From NCBI GenBank assembly GCA_000759755.1, contig BBMW01000015.1, positions 62,001 through 126,000 of the forward strand: DNA of 64,000 bases, in the 5' to 3' direction. This DNA comes from Citrobacter werkmanii NBRC 105721 (GTDB taxonomy: Bacteria; Pseudomonadota; Gammaproteobacteria; Enterobacterales; Enterobacteriaceae). The position numbers and the translations under genes were made by a program. Shown piece by piece: positions 19,020 through 28,348 of the stretch (its first letter is position 1; every line of letters begins with the position of its first letter). Below the pieces are notes generated by a model, which worked only from the letters and a program-made list of their open reading frames with translations, searched no databases and was not told the origin of the DNA.

Positions 19020-19631
19020 ATGCGATATTTATTATTTTCTGTTCGCCCCACGACACTGGCTCTGTTCATGGGGTTGGCTACCGGGCAGTGGTCAGCGGCC
19101 AGCTATGCGGGCGATGGCCTGGATGTTAATTTCTCGGCAAGGATCGTCAATAACACCTGTCAAATCAGCCTGGACAATGGCGGAGACATTACGCTACCTA
19201 CCGTCATGCGCAGTTGGTTTTATAATAGCGACGGCAGCGACCGCCTTCAGCCCACCACGGATGCAGGCGGCACACCTTTTACCATTCGGGTGGAGCAATG
19301 TGATGCCGTCGGTTCCGGCGGGAATACACTCCAGTCGCTGCATTTCCAGTTTAGTCCCCAGTCCGGCATCACCGCCGGAAATAAACAAGTCTTTATAAAT
19401 GAAGCGAGAAATGGCGCAGCAACTAACGTCGGGGTAGTCATTTTCTCCGCAACTTACCACACCAACGTACTGAATAACGATGGCGAATCAGATGTCGAAT
19501 ATGACGTAAAAGGGAAATCAGCCGATGACTATTTGACTGAATATGCCTTTTACGCCCGCTATCAAAATACCGGCGCGGTGAGCAGCGGGAAGGTGCTCAG
19601 CAACGTCGTCGTCAACGTGACTTACGAATAA
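19020..19631 (+). CDS. Fimbrial minor pilin 3 (operon 2)
   Basis: A 203-residue pilin: signal peptide to about SYAG, mature start DGLDVNFSARIVNNTCQISLDNGG, cysteine pair NTC and EQC, C-terminal strand NVVVNVTYE. The stretch ATNVGVVIFS followed by EYDVKGKSADDYLTEYAFYARY matches the pattern of the third minor pilin of operon 1. ATG 19020 is preferred; GTG 19014 would add two residues. Confidence 0.9.
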   Translation: MRYLLFSVRPTTLALFMGLATGQWSAASYAGDGLDVNFSARIVNNTCQISLDNGGDITLPTVMRSWFYNSDGSDRLQPTTDAGGTPFTIRVEQCDAVGSGGNTLQSLHFQFSPQSGITAGNKQVFINEARNGAATNVGVVIFSATYHTNVLNNDGESDVEYDVKGKSADDYLTEYAFYARYQNTGAVSSGKVLSNVVVNVTYE

Positions 19632-19645
19632 TAAAAGAACTTATT

Positions 19646-20734
19646 ATGCAAAAGCGCTATTTATTTCCTCTCCTGGGCTGTGCCTCGTTAGCTTTTTCCG
19701 GCAGCGTGATGGCATCAAGCGAATGTTATATTACTACTGGTGCAGCGGGTGATTACCACGTCATTATCGAACCAACCATCATTCAGCTACCTGTTACCTA
19801 TATGGGCGCCATCGTGACTAACATGAACATTCCCGCCAGTTACACAATCCCCTTACGAGGAGGGATGGATTGCAATAACAGCAGGAGCAATAGCAACCAA
19901 ATAACCTTAGGTGAGGCCGATGCGGGCCTGATGGATGTTTATACGGTTCCAGGAACAGGGGGGGGATTACTCAAAACCGATATTGAGGGCATCAGCTATA
20001 CTTATATGCTGCGTTGCGTTAAAGGCAGCGGGTGCAACCACTCATCGGACGTTGGCGATGTTTATCTCAATTTCCCCGCCAGTGGATTAGCCACTATACC
20101 GTCACAAACCGGTGCCCCATGGAAGAATGCCGACAGCAACTGGGATCTGTTTTTCGATGTTTATCAGACCCCGAATTATCAACCCAGAGCTGGCCAAACC
20201 GATGGCTATGCCAAACCGGGTAAAATTGGTACTTTCCGTATGGGTTCAGTGGACCAGCCAAATACAATCACCTTCTCTGTTGACGCCTCCTCTTTGCATT
20301 TCAAGGTGATGGAGCCAACCTGCCAATGGGCCTCAGTCAACGATGCGTATTCAACGACGGTGGATCTTGGGCATTTCTTCGTTTCTGATATTAATAAAAA
20401 TACCGCTCGCGAGATCCCTTTCACCTTTGAATTAACCAACTGCCTGATGACCAAGGTGACCGTCAAAATGAGTGGCAATTACCTGGCTGGCGACCCTACG
20501 ATTCTGACGCAAAGCGGCGGTAATGCGAGCGGCGTCGGCGTAAAAGTTTACTCCGTGAAAGATGGCTACAAACAGATGAAAGCCGATGGCTCCAATTCAT
20601 CAGGCACCGCCTTTTCTACCTGGGGCAACAATAGCGTCAGCCTTGATTATGCCGCGAAACTGGTCCCTACCGGAGCGACCGTCAAAGCCGGTGATTTCGA
20701 ATCCGTCGCCACGTTTACTTTTACCTACGAATAA
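19646..20734 (+). CDS. Fimbrial tip adhesin, two-domain (operon 2)
   Basis: A 362-residue protein ending the operon. After the signal peptide (to about VMA) comes a domain of about 200 residues with four cysteines (SECYIT, DCNNSR, LRCVKG, SGCNHS) and no pilin pattern, probably the binding domain. The last 150 residues, from about MEPTCQWASVND, are a pilin domain with DLGHFFVSDIN and a final FTFTYE strand. It is about 60 residues shorter than the operon 1 adhesin, with an unrelated-looking binding half. It ends two bases from the 3' end of yadE on the other strand. Confidence 0.9.
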   Translation: MQKRYLFPLLGCASLAFSGSVMASSECYITTGAAGDYHVIIEPTIIQLPVTYMGAIVTNMNIPASYTIPLRGGMDCNNSRSNSNQITLGEADAGLMDVYTVPGTGGGLLKTDIEGISYTYMLRCVKGSGCNHSSDVGDVYLNFPASGLATIPSQTGAPWKNADSNWDLFFDVYQTPNYQPRAGQTDGYAKPGKIGTFRMGSVDQPNTITFSVDASSLHFKVMEPTCQWASVNDAYSTTVDLGHFFVSDINKNTAREIPFTFELTNCLMTKVTVKMSGNYLAGDPTILTQSGGNASGVGVKVYSVKDGYKQMKADGSNSSGTAFSTWGNNSVSLDYAAKLVPTGATVKAGDFESVATFTFTYE

Positions 20735-20736
20735 GC

Positions 20737-21966
20737 TTACCCCTGCGGCTGATTGACTATCAGCCGCGACATCGTCTCCAGCGAATCCGTTCTTAAAATA
20801 TAAAGTCTTTTCAATAAGAACGGATTATCCCCCGGCTTCACCTTCCCTCTCACCGTGGTTACCGCCAGATGGAAACCGGCGTCGTTCGCCGCTTTTACCG
20901 CCGTGGCGTTATAACCGCCAAACGGATACGAAAGATACAGGACGTGGGGATTGAACTGGGACAGCGCCCGACGCGAACGAGCAAAATCGAACAGAATGTT
21001 GTGATAGTTGCGGCTCAGCAGGATCGGCCGATGATGAGCGTCCACTCGATGTAAAAAATGGGTATGCGACTGAAAGTCAAACACGTCCCTGATCGCATTC
21101 AGTTCAGAGACACTCATAAACTGTAGCGATTTCGGATCCCACTTCTGCGGATGGCGCTTAATGCGTGACGAGATGATAAACGCCGTTGCCTTCATGCCGT
21201 TCTGTTTCAACACCGGATAAGCATAACGACTCACCGACTTCAGACCATCGTCGAACGTCAGCACCACCGCCCGCGCCGGGAGGTTCATATTGTTGCGTAC
21301 ATAGCCTTCCAGTTGATACATCGTCAGCGTCGTGTAGCCGCGGTCGTGTAGCCAGGCCATCTGGTTGCTAAACGCGCGTACAGAGGTTGTCGTGGAGGTG
21401 TGGCGAAAGCGGGTATTCTCTTCATCGCGCAGAATATGATGATAGGTTAACACCGGTATACCGTTGTCTTCCTGCGCATCCAGAGCACTGATATAGGCCA
21501 GTCTGCCGCCAATGCGGATCTGGTACCACGTCTGGTTGAGTCGGTCTTTAAGCTTACTGATAATGGGATAGCGCAGATTATCCGCCAGCACGCCAAACGG
21601 GGCGCTACCGACATCCGGAGCATTATAAACCGGGGTATCTTTCCAGGTAATCAAGCTTTGATTGCTGAGCGGTTTATTGAGATCGCCCAGACCATCGTCA
21701 ACTTTCTGCCGCCCCTGCACAGGCTCCAGATGTCCCTTATCAATAAACCCGGTCCCCAAGCCAAAGGTGAATTCGTAATAGTCTGCCGCAATCGGCTCTA
21801 CGGCAAGGATCTGCCCGGCGCGAATATTTCCCACCGTCACCATTTTATCACCTATCTGCGCCCACACGGCAGCCGCTTCGGTAGTTTGCATGTAGCGAGC
21901 AGGCAAAGCCGCAGCTACGCTGCCAGAAGACAGGAGCAACAAAATAAGCACAACGCGCATAACCAT
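20737..21966 (-). CDS. yadE: Putative polysaccharide deacetylase
   Basis: A 409-residue secreted protein of the NodB-type deacetylase family (carbohydrate esterase 4), same length as E. coli YadE. It has a signal peptide (to about SVAAA), an N-terminal part of unknown role, then VLTYHHIL, the metal-binding [11 protein letters not shown] motif (about residues 235-245) and [11 protein letters not shown] with the paired histidines, and SYPFGGYN. The substrate is not known. It converges on fimbrial operon 2 with a two-base gap and no shared terminator. The ATG two codons downstream (MRVVLIL) is an alternative start. Confidence 0.93.
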   Translation of the reverse strand: MVMRVVLILLLLSSGSVAAALPARYMQTTEAAAVWAQIGDKMVTVGNIRAGQILAVEPIAADYYEFTFGLGTGFIDKGHLEPVQGRQKVDDGLGDLNKPLSNQSLITWKDTPVYNAPDVGSAPFGVLADNLRYPIISKLKDRLNQTWYQIRIGGRLAYISALDAQEDNGIPVLTYHHILRDEENTRFRHTSTTTSVRAFSNQMAWLHDRGYTTLTMYQLEGYVRNNMNLPARAVVLTFDDGLKSVSRYAYPVLKQNGMKATAFIISSRIKRHPQKWDPKSLQFMSVSELNAIRDVFDFQSHTHFLHRVDAHHRPILLSRNYHNILFDFARSRRALSQFNPHVLYLSYPFGGYNATAVKAANDAGFHLAVTTVRGKVKPGDNPFLLKRLYILRTDSLETMSRLIVNQPQG

Positions 21967-22032
21967 ATGAGATAACCGAACCGAGGCGAGAAACCTCGGC
22001 TATTGTAGCAAAAGCACCATCAATACCAACGA

Positions 22033-22473
22033 TTAATACTCATACAAATCATGCTTCAATACGAAGGGGGGATTTTTTTGTTGTTGATGCCATAGACTTG
22101 AGACTTCCGGCCCGCCAAGCGTAACAATGCAATCGCGAAACGCAGAGCTGCTCATTGATTCCCGCGACGAAAGCATTCTCTCAAGCAATGAATAGCTGAT
22201 ACCTGAAATCACTTCACACTGGGGGTGTTTGTGGCTCATTAACGAGGCCACGCGGTATGGTGCGGCCCCCGCGGTATCCGTCAGGAAGATCACGCCCTCG
22301 CCTGAGTCAGTAGCATGCAGAGCGTGGCACATCATGCGGCTCAACATATTTGAGCTGAGTCCACGCCAAAAACTTACCGCCTGGCATTGGGCCAACGGGC
22401 CGTGCTTCTGCTCCAGACGATGCAGCATATCCTGTGCCTTATCGTCATGACAGGTAATTACCCAACCTAACAT
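22033..22473 (-). CDS. yadI: Putative PTS enzyme IIA component (mannose family)
   Basis: A 146-residue cytoplasmic protein of the EIIA-Man/fructose family. The start MLGWVITCHDDKAQDML places a histidine (His9) where the phosphorylated residue of this family lies, and VIFLTDTAGAAPYRVAS is the second conserved segment. No IIB, IIC or IID partner genes lie nearby, so its transport partner, if any, is unknown. It is the E. coli YadI counterpart by sequence and order. AGGAGG precedes the start on the minus strand. Confidence 0.92.
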   Translation of the reverse strand: MLGWVITCHDDKAQDMLHRLEQKHGPLAQCQAVSFWRGLSSNMLSRMMCHALHATDSGEGVIFLTDTAGAAPYRVASLMSHKHPQCEVISGISYSLLERMLSSRESMSSSAFRDCIVTLGGPEVSSLWHQQQKNPPFVLKHDLYEY

Positions 22474-22542
22474 TGCCTACCTCCTTAGCAGGCAAGTAGT
22501 TTATCAGTGTGATAAATCCATAATGGTGATAAGCGTCAAAAG

Positions 22543-22571
22543 TCTTCCTCTCCCGAGCAGAGAGAGGAAGA
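22543..22571 (-). terminator. Terminator after yadGH
   Basis: Stem CTTCCTCTC / GAGAGGAAG just beyond the yadH stop, followed on the minus strand by CTTTTG. It separates the ABC exporter operon from yadI. Confidence 0.65.
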
Positions 22572-22576
22572 AAGAA

Positions 22577-23347
22577 TTAACTGCGCAAACCGCGCCCACG
22601 CTGGATCAGGTACCAGCACAGCAAATAAAACACCGCGATGAACACCACCAGCACGCCAAACGTGGTGACCAGCGGAACATCATGGATACCCAGGAAGCCG
22701 TAGCGGAACCCGCTGATCATGTAGACAATTGGGTTCAGGTGCGACAGTCCCTGCCAGAACGGCGGCAGCAGCGTTAACGAATAGAAAACGCCCCCCAAAT
22801 AGGTCAGCGGCGTCAGCACAAAGGTTGGGATCAGGCTGATATCGTCAAAGGTTTTGGCGAAAACCGCGTTCAGCAGCCCGGCCAGTGAAAACAGTACCGC
22901 CGTTAACACTAGCGTGAGCGCAACAAAGACCCAGGAGTGCACCTGGAACGGCACGAAGAACAGTGAAATAGCCGTTACAAGGATCCCTACGCACAGGCCA
23001 CGCGCCACGCCACCGCCGACAAAACCCGCGATAATGACGTGCGTCGGTACCGGAGCGACCAGCAGTTCTTCAATATTGCGTTGAAACTTGGCGCTAAAGA
23101 ATGACGATGCCACGTTAGCGTACGAGTTGGTGATCACCGCCATCATAATCAGCCCCGGCACAATAAATTGCATGTAGCTAAAACCATGCATTTCGCCGAT
23201 ACGCGAGCCAATCAAATTACCAAAAATAATAAAATAGAGCGTCATGGTGATGACGGGAGGAACCAGAGTCTGGACCCAGATACGCATAAAGCGGTGGATC
23301 TCTTTCGCCCAGATGCTTTTTAGCGCAACCCAATAAAGCTGCATCAT
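22577..23347 (-). CDS. yadH: ABC-2 type exporter, membrane subunit
   Basis: A 256-residue inner membrane permease of the ABC-2 family with about six hydrophobic segments and the family pattern FNPIVYMISGFRYGF near the C-terminus (LNPIVYMISGFRYGFLG, about residues 208-224). It pairs with YadG; its ATG overlaps the yadG stop by four bases (23344-23347), so the two are translationally coupled. The substrate is unknown. Length and sequence match E. coli YadH. Confidence 0.95.
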   Translation of the reverse strand: MMQLYWVALKSIWAKEIHRFMRIWVQTLVPPVITMTLYFIIFGNLIGSRIGEMHGFSYMQFIVPGLIMMAVITNSYANVASSFFSAKFQRNIEELLVAPVPTHVIIAGFVGGGVARGLCVGILVTAISLFFVPFQVHSWVFVALTLVLTAVLFSLAGLLNAVFAKTFDDISLIPTFVLTPLTYLGGVFYSLTLLPPFWQGLSHLNPIVYMISGFRYGFLGIHDVPLVTTFGVLVVFIAVFYLLCWYLIQRGRGLRS

Positions 23348-24270
23348 GCGCGATCTCCTTGTTTTTCATGCACCAGAGAAACAAACAGTTCTTCCAGTCG
23401 GTTCGCTTTGTTACGCATACTTAATACCTGAATACCCTGGGCGCTCAGTTGTGAGAACACGCTGTTAACCCCTTGCTCACGCAGAACTTCCACTTCCAGC
23501 GTCGAGGTATCAACCAGACGATACTGATACCCTTCCAGTTTTGGCAGCGGGCTTTTTGGCGCCAGATCGAGGATAAAAGTTTCAGATTTCAGTTTAGAGA
23601 GCAGACTCTTCATTGAGGTATTTTCCACCAGCTCACCGTGCTGAATAATACCGATATTACGACACAGCATTTCCGCTTCTTCGAGATAGTGGGTAGTCAG
23701 AATAATCGTGGTGCCTTTGTCGTTTAAATCTTTTAAAAAGCCCCACATTGAACGACGTAGCTCAATGTCGACGCCCGCCGTCGGTTCATCGAGAATCAAC
23801 AGCTTTGGCTGATGCATCAGCGCCCGCGCGATCATCAGACGACGTTTCATCCCACCGGAAAGCATACGCGCACGTTCGTTACGTTTTTCCCACAAGTCGA
23901 GCTGTTTTAGATATATTTCGCTACGCTTAACGGCTTCTTTATGCTCAACGCCATAGTAGCCTGCCTGGTTGACCACGATCTGCTGCACGGTTTCAAACGG
24001 GTTAAAGTTAAACTCCTGTGGCACCAGACCAAGCTGACGTTTAGCGTTAACCGTATCTTTATCGAGATCGTATCCGAAGACGCTTACCCGTCCGGAAGTT
24101 TTATTCACCAGCGAACTGATAATGCCGATGGTGGTAGATTTACCTGCGCCATTCGGTCCCAAAAGCGCATAAAAATCACCCGCTTCGACTTGCAAATCTA
24201 TGCCGCGTAGCGCCTGCACGCCACCGGGATAGGTTTTCTTAAGTTCTTGAAGTTCCAGAGCAATGGTCAT
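23344..24270 (-). CDS. yadG: ABC exporter, ATP-binding subunit
   Basis: A 308-residue ATPase of the ABC-2 exporter class. It has Walker A GPNGAGKST (about residues 39-47), the signature MLSGGMKRRL, Walker B LLILDEPTAGVD and the TTHYLEEAE switch region, and a C-terminal extension typical of drug/polysaccharide-type exporters. It is the first gene of the yadGH operon and is divergent from can across 108 bases that must hold both promoters. Confidence 0.95.
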   Translation of the reverse strand: MTIALELQELKKTYPGGVQALRGIDLQVEAGDFYALLGPNGAGKSTTIGIISSLVNKTSGRVSVFGYDLDKDTVNAKRQLGLVPQEFNFNPFETVQQIVVNQAGYYGVEHKEAVKRSEIYLKQLDLWEKRNERARMLSGGMKRRLMIARALMHQPKLLILDEPTAGVDIELRRSMWGFLKDLNDKGTTIILTTHYLEEAEMLCRNIGIIQHGELVENTSMKSLLSKLKSETFILDLAPKSPLPKLEGYQYRLVDTSTLEVEVLREQGVNSVFSQLSAQGIQVLSMRNKANRLEELFVSLVHEKQGDRA

Positions 24271-24378
24271 GGTTTTTTACTTACCTTACGTTCTGACATT
24301 TCATATATAGTTTAATTAATGCTGGAGTTACCCTATATTAGCCCATCGAATTTATCTGGTTTCGGGTCGTACAACTCC

Positions 24379-25041
24379 ATGAAAGACATAGATACACTCA
24401 TCAGCAACAATGCACTATGGTCAAAGATGCTGGTAGAAGAGGATCCCGGATTTTTTGAAACGCTGACACATGCGCAGAATCCACGTTTTCTATGGATTGG
24501 ATGTTCCGATAGCCGCGTTCCCGCTGAACGATTGACCGGTCTGGAACCGGGCGAATTATTCGTCCACCGTAATGTTGCCAATCTGGTTATTCACACCGAC
24601 CTGAACTGCCTCTCAGTGGTTCAGTATGCGGTGGATGTGCTGGAAGTGGAACATATTATTATTTGCGGCCACTACGGATGCGGCGGCGTCCAGGCAGCGA
24701 TTGAAAATAAAGAACAGGGGCTGATTGATAACTGGTTACTGCATATTCGCGATATCTGGTTTAAACACAGCTCACTGCTTGGCGAAATGCCGCAGGAACG
24801 CCGCATGGACACCCTGTGCGAACTGAATGTCATGGAGCAGGTCTATAACCTGGGTCATTCAACGATTATGCGATCCGCCTGGAAGCGCGGTCAGAAAGTC
24901 ACCATTCACGGCTGGGCCTACGGTATTCATGATGGCCTGCTGCGCGATCTCGACGTCACCGCCACCAGCCGCGAAACGCTGGAGCAGCGCTATCGCCAGG
25001 GCTTATCTAACCTCAGCCAGAAACACTGCAACCATAAATAA
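24379..25041 (+). CDS. can: Beta-class carbonic anhydrase
   Basis: Can interconverts CO2 and bicarbonate and is needed for growth in air. The 220-residue protein matches E. coli Can. The zinc site residues are visible: Cys42 and Asp44 in [12 protein letters not shown] and His98/Cys101 in CGHYGCGG. The ATG at 24379 gives [11 protein letters not shown] as in E. coli; an in-frame ATG at 24319 would add 20 residues not found in the family. Downstream is a BIME and then hpt on the other strand. Confidence 0.97.
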   Translation: MKDIDTLISNNALWSKMLVEEDPGFFETLTHAQNPRFLWIGCSDSRVPAERLTGLEPGELFVHRNVANLVIHTDLNCLSVVQYAVDVLEVEHIIICGHYGCGGVQAAIENKEQGLIDNWLLHIRDIWFKHSSLLGEMPQERRMDTLCELNVMEQVYNLGHSTIMRSAWKRGQKVTIHGWAYGIHDGLLRDLDVTATSRETLEQRYRQGLSNLSQKHCNHK

Positions 25042-25049
25042 TGAGACAT

Positions 25050-25123
25050 TGCCGGGAGGCGGCTATGCCTTACCCGGCCTACAAACCTGCGCCGTAGGCC
25101 TGATAAGTGAAGCGCCATCAGGC
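25050..25123. repeat. BIME: paired REP sequences between can and hpt
   Basis: Two inverted imperfect palindromes, TGCCGGGAGGCGGC...CCCGGCCTAC (25050-25082) and GTAGGCCTGATAAGTG...CATCAGGCA (25093-25123), of the enterobacterial REP/PU type, in the gap between the converging 3' ends of can and hpt. Such elements stabilise 3' ends and can bind gyrase. Confidence 0.8.
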
Positions 25124-25134
25124 ACTCCAGCCAA

Positions 25135-25671
25135 TTACTCGTCCAGCAGCACCACTTTGCCAACGTACGGCAGATGGCGATAACGCTGAGCATAGTCAAT
25201 GCCGTAGCCGACCACAAACTCATCTGGAATAGAGAATCCGATAAACTCAACCGGGACATCCACTTCACGACGGGAAGGTTTATCCAGCAGCGTACAGATA
25301 GCCAGGGATTTTGGCTCGCGCAGGCTCAGAATCTCACGCACTTTAGACAGCGTGTTGCCGGAGTCGATGATGTCTTCGACAATCAGCACGTCCTTGCCAC
25401 GAATGTCTTCATCCAGGTCTTTCAGGATTTTAACATCACGCGTGGTAGACATTCCGCTGCCATAACTGGATGCAGTCATGAAATCGACTTCGTGGGAGAC
25501 ATGCACTTCACGGCACAGGTCCGCCATAAACATAAATGAACCGCGTAACAGACCAACCAGCACCATATCGCTGCCGCTGTCCTTATAACGTTCGTTAATC
25601 TGACGTCCCAGTTCAGCAATACGCGCTTTGATCTCCGCTTCCGGGATCATGACTTCAACAGTATGTTTCAT
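25135..25671 (-). CDS. hpt: Hypoxanthine phosphoribosyltransferase
   Basis: Hpt makes IMP from hypoxanthine and PRPP in purine salvage. The 178-residue protein starts [15 protein letters not shown] and has the PRPP-binding motif [14 protein letters not shown] (about residues 98-111) and the flexible-loop segment [12 protein letters not shown]. The start at 25671 matches E. coli; upstream in-frame codons add 12 residues. It is divergent from gcd across about 200 bases. Confidence 0.97.
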   Translation of the reverse strand: MKHTVEVMIPEAEIKARIAELGRQINERYKDSGSDMVLVGLLRGSFMFMADLCREVHVSHEVDFMTASSYGSGMSTTRDVKILKDLDEDIRGKDVLIVEDIIDSGNTLSKVREILSLREPKSLAICTLLDKPSRREVDVPVEFIGFSIPDEFVVGYGIDYAQRYRHLPYVGKVVLLDE

Positions 25672-25874
25672 ATCTCTAACCATATGATTTAAAAACAAAT
25701 CACTCAATGCTTACTTTTAATAAGCGAGCATCTAAGCGCAAGGCACGCAGTATACCAGCAAAAGCATTCATCCGCGGCATCTGTTGATAAAGTTCATAAT
25801 GTGACAATCGTCACGCGTTTTAACTCCTATAATTAACTGCTATTAAAGAAATAACACCTGTGATGGTATTTTTT

Positions 25875-28265
25875 ATGGCAAATAACAACGTACGATCCCA
25901 ACGACTTATCGTGACACTGAGTGCTCTGTTCGCCGCACTTTGTGGACTCTATCTTCTGATTGGCGGAGGCTGGCTGGTCGCCATCGGTGGCTCCTGGTAT
26001 TACCCGATAGCGGGTCTGGCCATGCTCGGCGTGGCCTTCCTGCTATGGCGTAGTCAACGCTCCGCGCTTTGGCTGTATGCCGTCCTGCTTCTCGCCACCA
26101 TGATTTGGGGCGTATGGGAAGTCGGCTTTGATTTCTGGGCATTAACACCGCGTAGCGACATCCTGGTCTTCTTCGGTATCTGGCTGATTCTGCCGTTCGT
26201 CTGGCGTCACCTGCTCATCCCTTCCAGCGGCGCGGTAACGGCGCTGGTCGTCGCACTACTGATTAGCGGCGCGATCCTGACTTGGGCGGGTTTCAACGAT
26301 CCGCAGGAAGTACACGGCACGCTGAGCGCGAATACCACCCCGGCTGAAGCAATTTCACCGGTGGCCGACGAGGACTGGCCCGCTTACGGGCGCAATCAGG
26401 AAGGTCAACGCTACTCACCGTTAAAACAAATTAACGCCGACAATGTACATCAATTGAAAGAAGCCTGGGTATTTCGCACCGGTGATTTAAAACAGCCAAA
26501 CGATCCGGGTGAAATCACCAATGAAGTCACGCCGATCAAAGTTGGTGATACGCTCTATCTGTGTACCGCCCACCAGCGTCTGTTTGCGCTCGATGCGGCG
26601 AGTGGTAAAGAGAAGTGGCATTTCGATCCCCAACTCAATACCAACACCTCTTTCCAGCACGTAACCTGTCGCGGCGTTTCTTATCATGAAGCACGTGCCG
26701 ATAACGCCAGCCCGGAAGTGGTGGCTGACTGTCCGCGCCGCATCATCCTGCCGGTGAACGATGGCCGTCTGTTTGCCCTGAACGCGGAAACCGGCAAGCT
26801 GTGCGCAACCTTCGCCAATCAAGGCATCCTCAACTTACAAACCAACATGCCGGATACCACGCCGGGTCTGTATGAGCCGACGTCACCGCCCATCATCACT
26901 GATAAAACCATTGTGATTGCCGGGTCGGTGACCGATAACTTCTCCACCCGCGAAACTTCCGGCGTTATCCGTGGCTTCGATGTGAATACCGGTAAGCTGC
27001 TGTGGGCATTCGACCCAGGTGCCAAAGATCCCAATTTCATCCCGTCAGATGAACATACGTTCACCTTTAACTCACCAAACTCCTGGGCCCCTGCGGCCTA
27101 TGACGCGAAGCTGGATCTGGTGTATCTGCCCATGGGCGTCACCACACCGGACATCTGGGGCGGTAACCGCACGCCGGAACAGGAACGTTATGCCAGCGCC
27201 ATCCTGGCGTTAAATGCCACTACCGGGAAGCTGGCCTGGAGCTATCAAACCGTTCATCACGATCTATGGGATATGGACTTACCGGCGCAGCCAACGCTGG
27301 CGGATATCACCGTTAAAGGCCAGAAAGTCCCGGTCATTTACGCCCCGGCGAAAACCGGTAACATCTTCGTGCTCGACCGCCGTAATGGTGAACTGGTGGT
27401 ACCTGCCCCGGAAAAACCGGTGCCGCAGGGTGCAGCCAAAGGTGATTACGTCAGCAAAACCCAGCCGTTCTCCGACCTTACCTTCCGTCCGCAGAAAGAT
27501 TTGAGCGGCGCGGACATGTGGGGTGCCACCATGTTCGACCAGTTGGTGTGTCGCGTAATGTTCCACCAACTGCGTTATGAGGGCATCTTCACCCCACCTT
27601 CAGAGCAGGGCACGCTGGTGTTCCCTGGCAACCTGGGGATGTTCGAATGGGGCGGAATCTCCGTTGATCCCAACCGTCAGGTGGCGATAGCCAACCCGAT
27701 GGCGCTGCCGTTTGTATCGAAGCTGATCCCACGCGGCCCAGGTAATCCGATGGAGCCGCCGAAAGATGCCAAAGGCACCGGCACAGAATCAGGAATTCAG
27801 CCACAGTACGGCGTGCCGTTCGGCGTCACGCTGAATCCGTTCCTGTCGCCATTTGGCCTGCCGTGTAAGCAGCCAGCCTGGGGCTACATCTCCGCCGTGG
27901 ATCTGAAGACCAATGAAGTGGTGTGGAAAAAACGTATTGGCACCCCGCAGGACAGCATGCCGTTCCCAATGCCGGTTCAGGTACCGTTCAATATGGGAAT
28001 GCCAATGCTGGGAGGGCCTATCTCCACAGCCGGTAACGTGCTGTTCATTGCCGCAACCGCCGACAACTATCTGCGCGCCTACAATATGAGTAACGGTGAA
28101 AAACTGTGGCAGGGCCGTCTACCGGCAGGTGGACAGGCGACACCGATGACCTATGAAGTGAATGGCAAGCAGTATGTGGTGATCTCCGCCGGAGGCCACG
28201 GGTCGTTTGGCACGAAGATGGGCGATTATATCGTGGCGTATGCATTGCCGGACGACGCTAAATAA
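25875..28265 (+). CDS. gcd: Quinoprotein (PQQ) glucose dehydrogenase, membrane-bound
   Basis: Gcd oxidises glucose to gluconolactone in the periplasm and passes electrons to ubiquinone; it needs PQQ. The 796-residue protein has five hydrophobic segments in the first 140 residues (for example ALFAALCGLYLLIGGGWLVA), followed by the periplasmic beta-propeller with PQQ-domain repeats, the HHDLWDMDLPAQP segment around the catalytic aspartate, and a C-terminus equal to E. coli (YIVAYALPDDAK). ATG 25875 gives MANNNVRSQRL; an earlier GTG at 25860 adds five residues. No PQQ synthesis genes are in the window. Confidence 0.96.
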   Translation: MANNNVRSQRLIVTLSALFAALCGLYLLIGGGWLVAIGGSWYYPIAGLAMLGVAFLLWRSQRSALWLYAVLLLATMIWGVWEVGFDFWALTPRSDILVFFGIWLILPFVWRHLLIPSSGAVTALVVALLISGAILTWAGFNDPQEVHGTLSANTTPAEAISPVADEDWPAYGRNQEGQRYSPLKQINADNVHQLKEAWVFRTGDLKQPNDPGEITNEVTPIKVGDTLYLCTAHQRLFALDAASGKEKWHFDPQLNTNTSFQHVTCRGVSYHEARADNASPEVVADCPRRIILPVNDGRLFALNAETGKLCATFANQGILNLQTNMPDTTPGLYEPTSPPIITDKTIVIAGSVTDNFSTRETSGVIRGFDVNTGKLLWAFDPGAKDPNFIPSDEHTFTFNSPNSWAPAAYDAKLDLVYLPMGVTTPDIWGGNRTPEQERYASAILALNATTGKLAWSYQTVHHDLWDMDLPAQPTLADITVKGQKVPVIYAPAKTGNIFVLDRRNGELVVPAPEKPVPQGAAKGDYVSKTQPFSDLTFRPQKDLSGADMWGATMFDQLVCRVMFHQLRYEGIFTPPSEQGTLVFPGNLGMFEWGGISVDPNRQVAIANPMALPFVSKLIPRGPGNPMEPPKDAKGTGTESGIQPQYGVPFGVTLNPFLSPFGLPCKQPAWGYISAVDLKTNEVVWKKRIGTPQDSMPFPMPVQVPFNMGMPMLGGPISTAGNVLFIAATADNYLRAYNMSNGEKLWQGRLPAGGQATPMTYEVNGKQYVVISAGGHGSFGTKMGDYIVAYALPDDAK

Positions 28266-28272
28266 CTGAAAA

Positions 28273-28344
28273 GCGCGGTGGCGCTAAGCTTACCGGGCCT
28301 ACGGATGCGACATGTCGGCCGGGCAAGGCGAAGCCGCCCCCGGC
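28273..28344. repeat. REP-like element and hairpin after gcd
   Basis: A REP-type palindrome (GGTGGCGCTAAGCTTACCGGGCC, 28273-28302) is followed by TCGGCCGGGCAAGGCGAAGCCG and a short stem AGCCG/CGGCT running into TTTTTT at about 28332-28350. This can end transcription of both gcd and cueO, which converge here. Confidence 0.7.
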
Positions 28345-28348
28345 TTTT

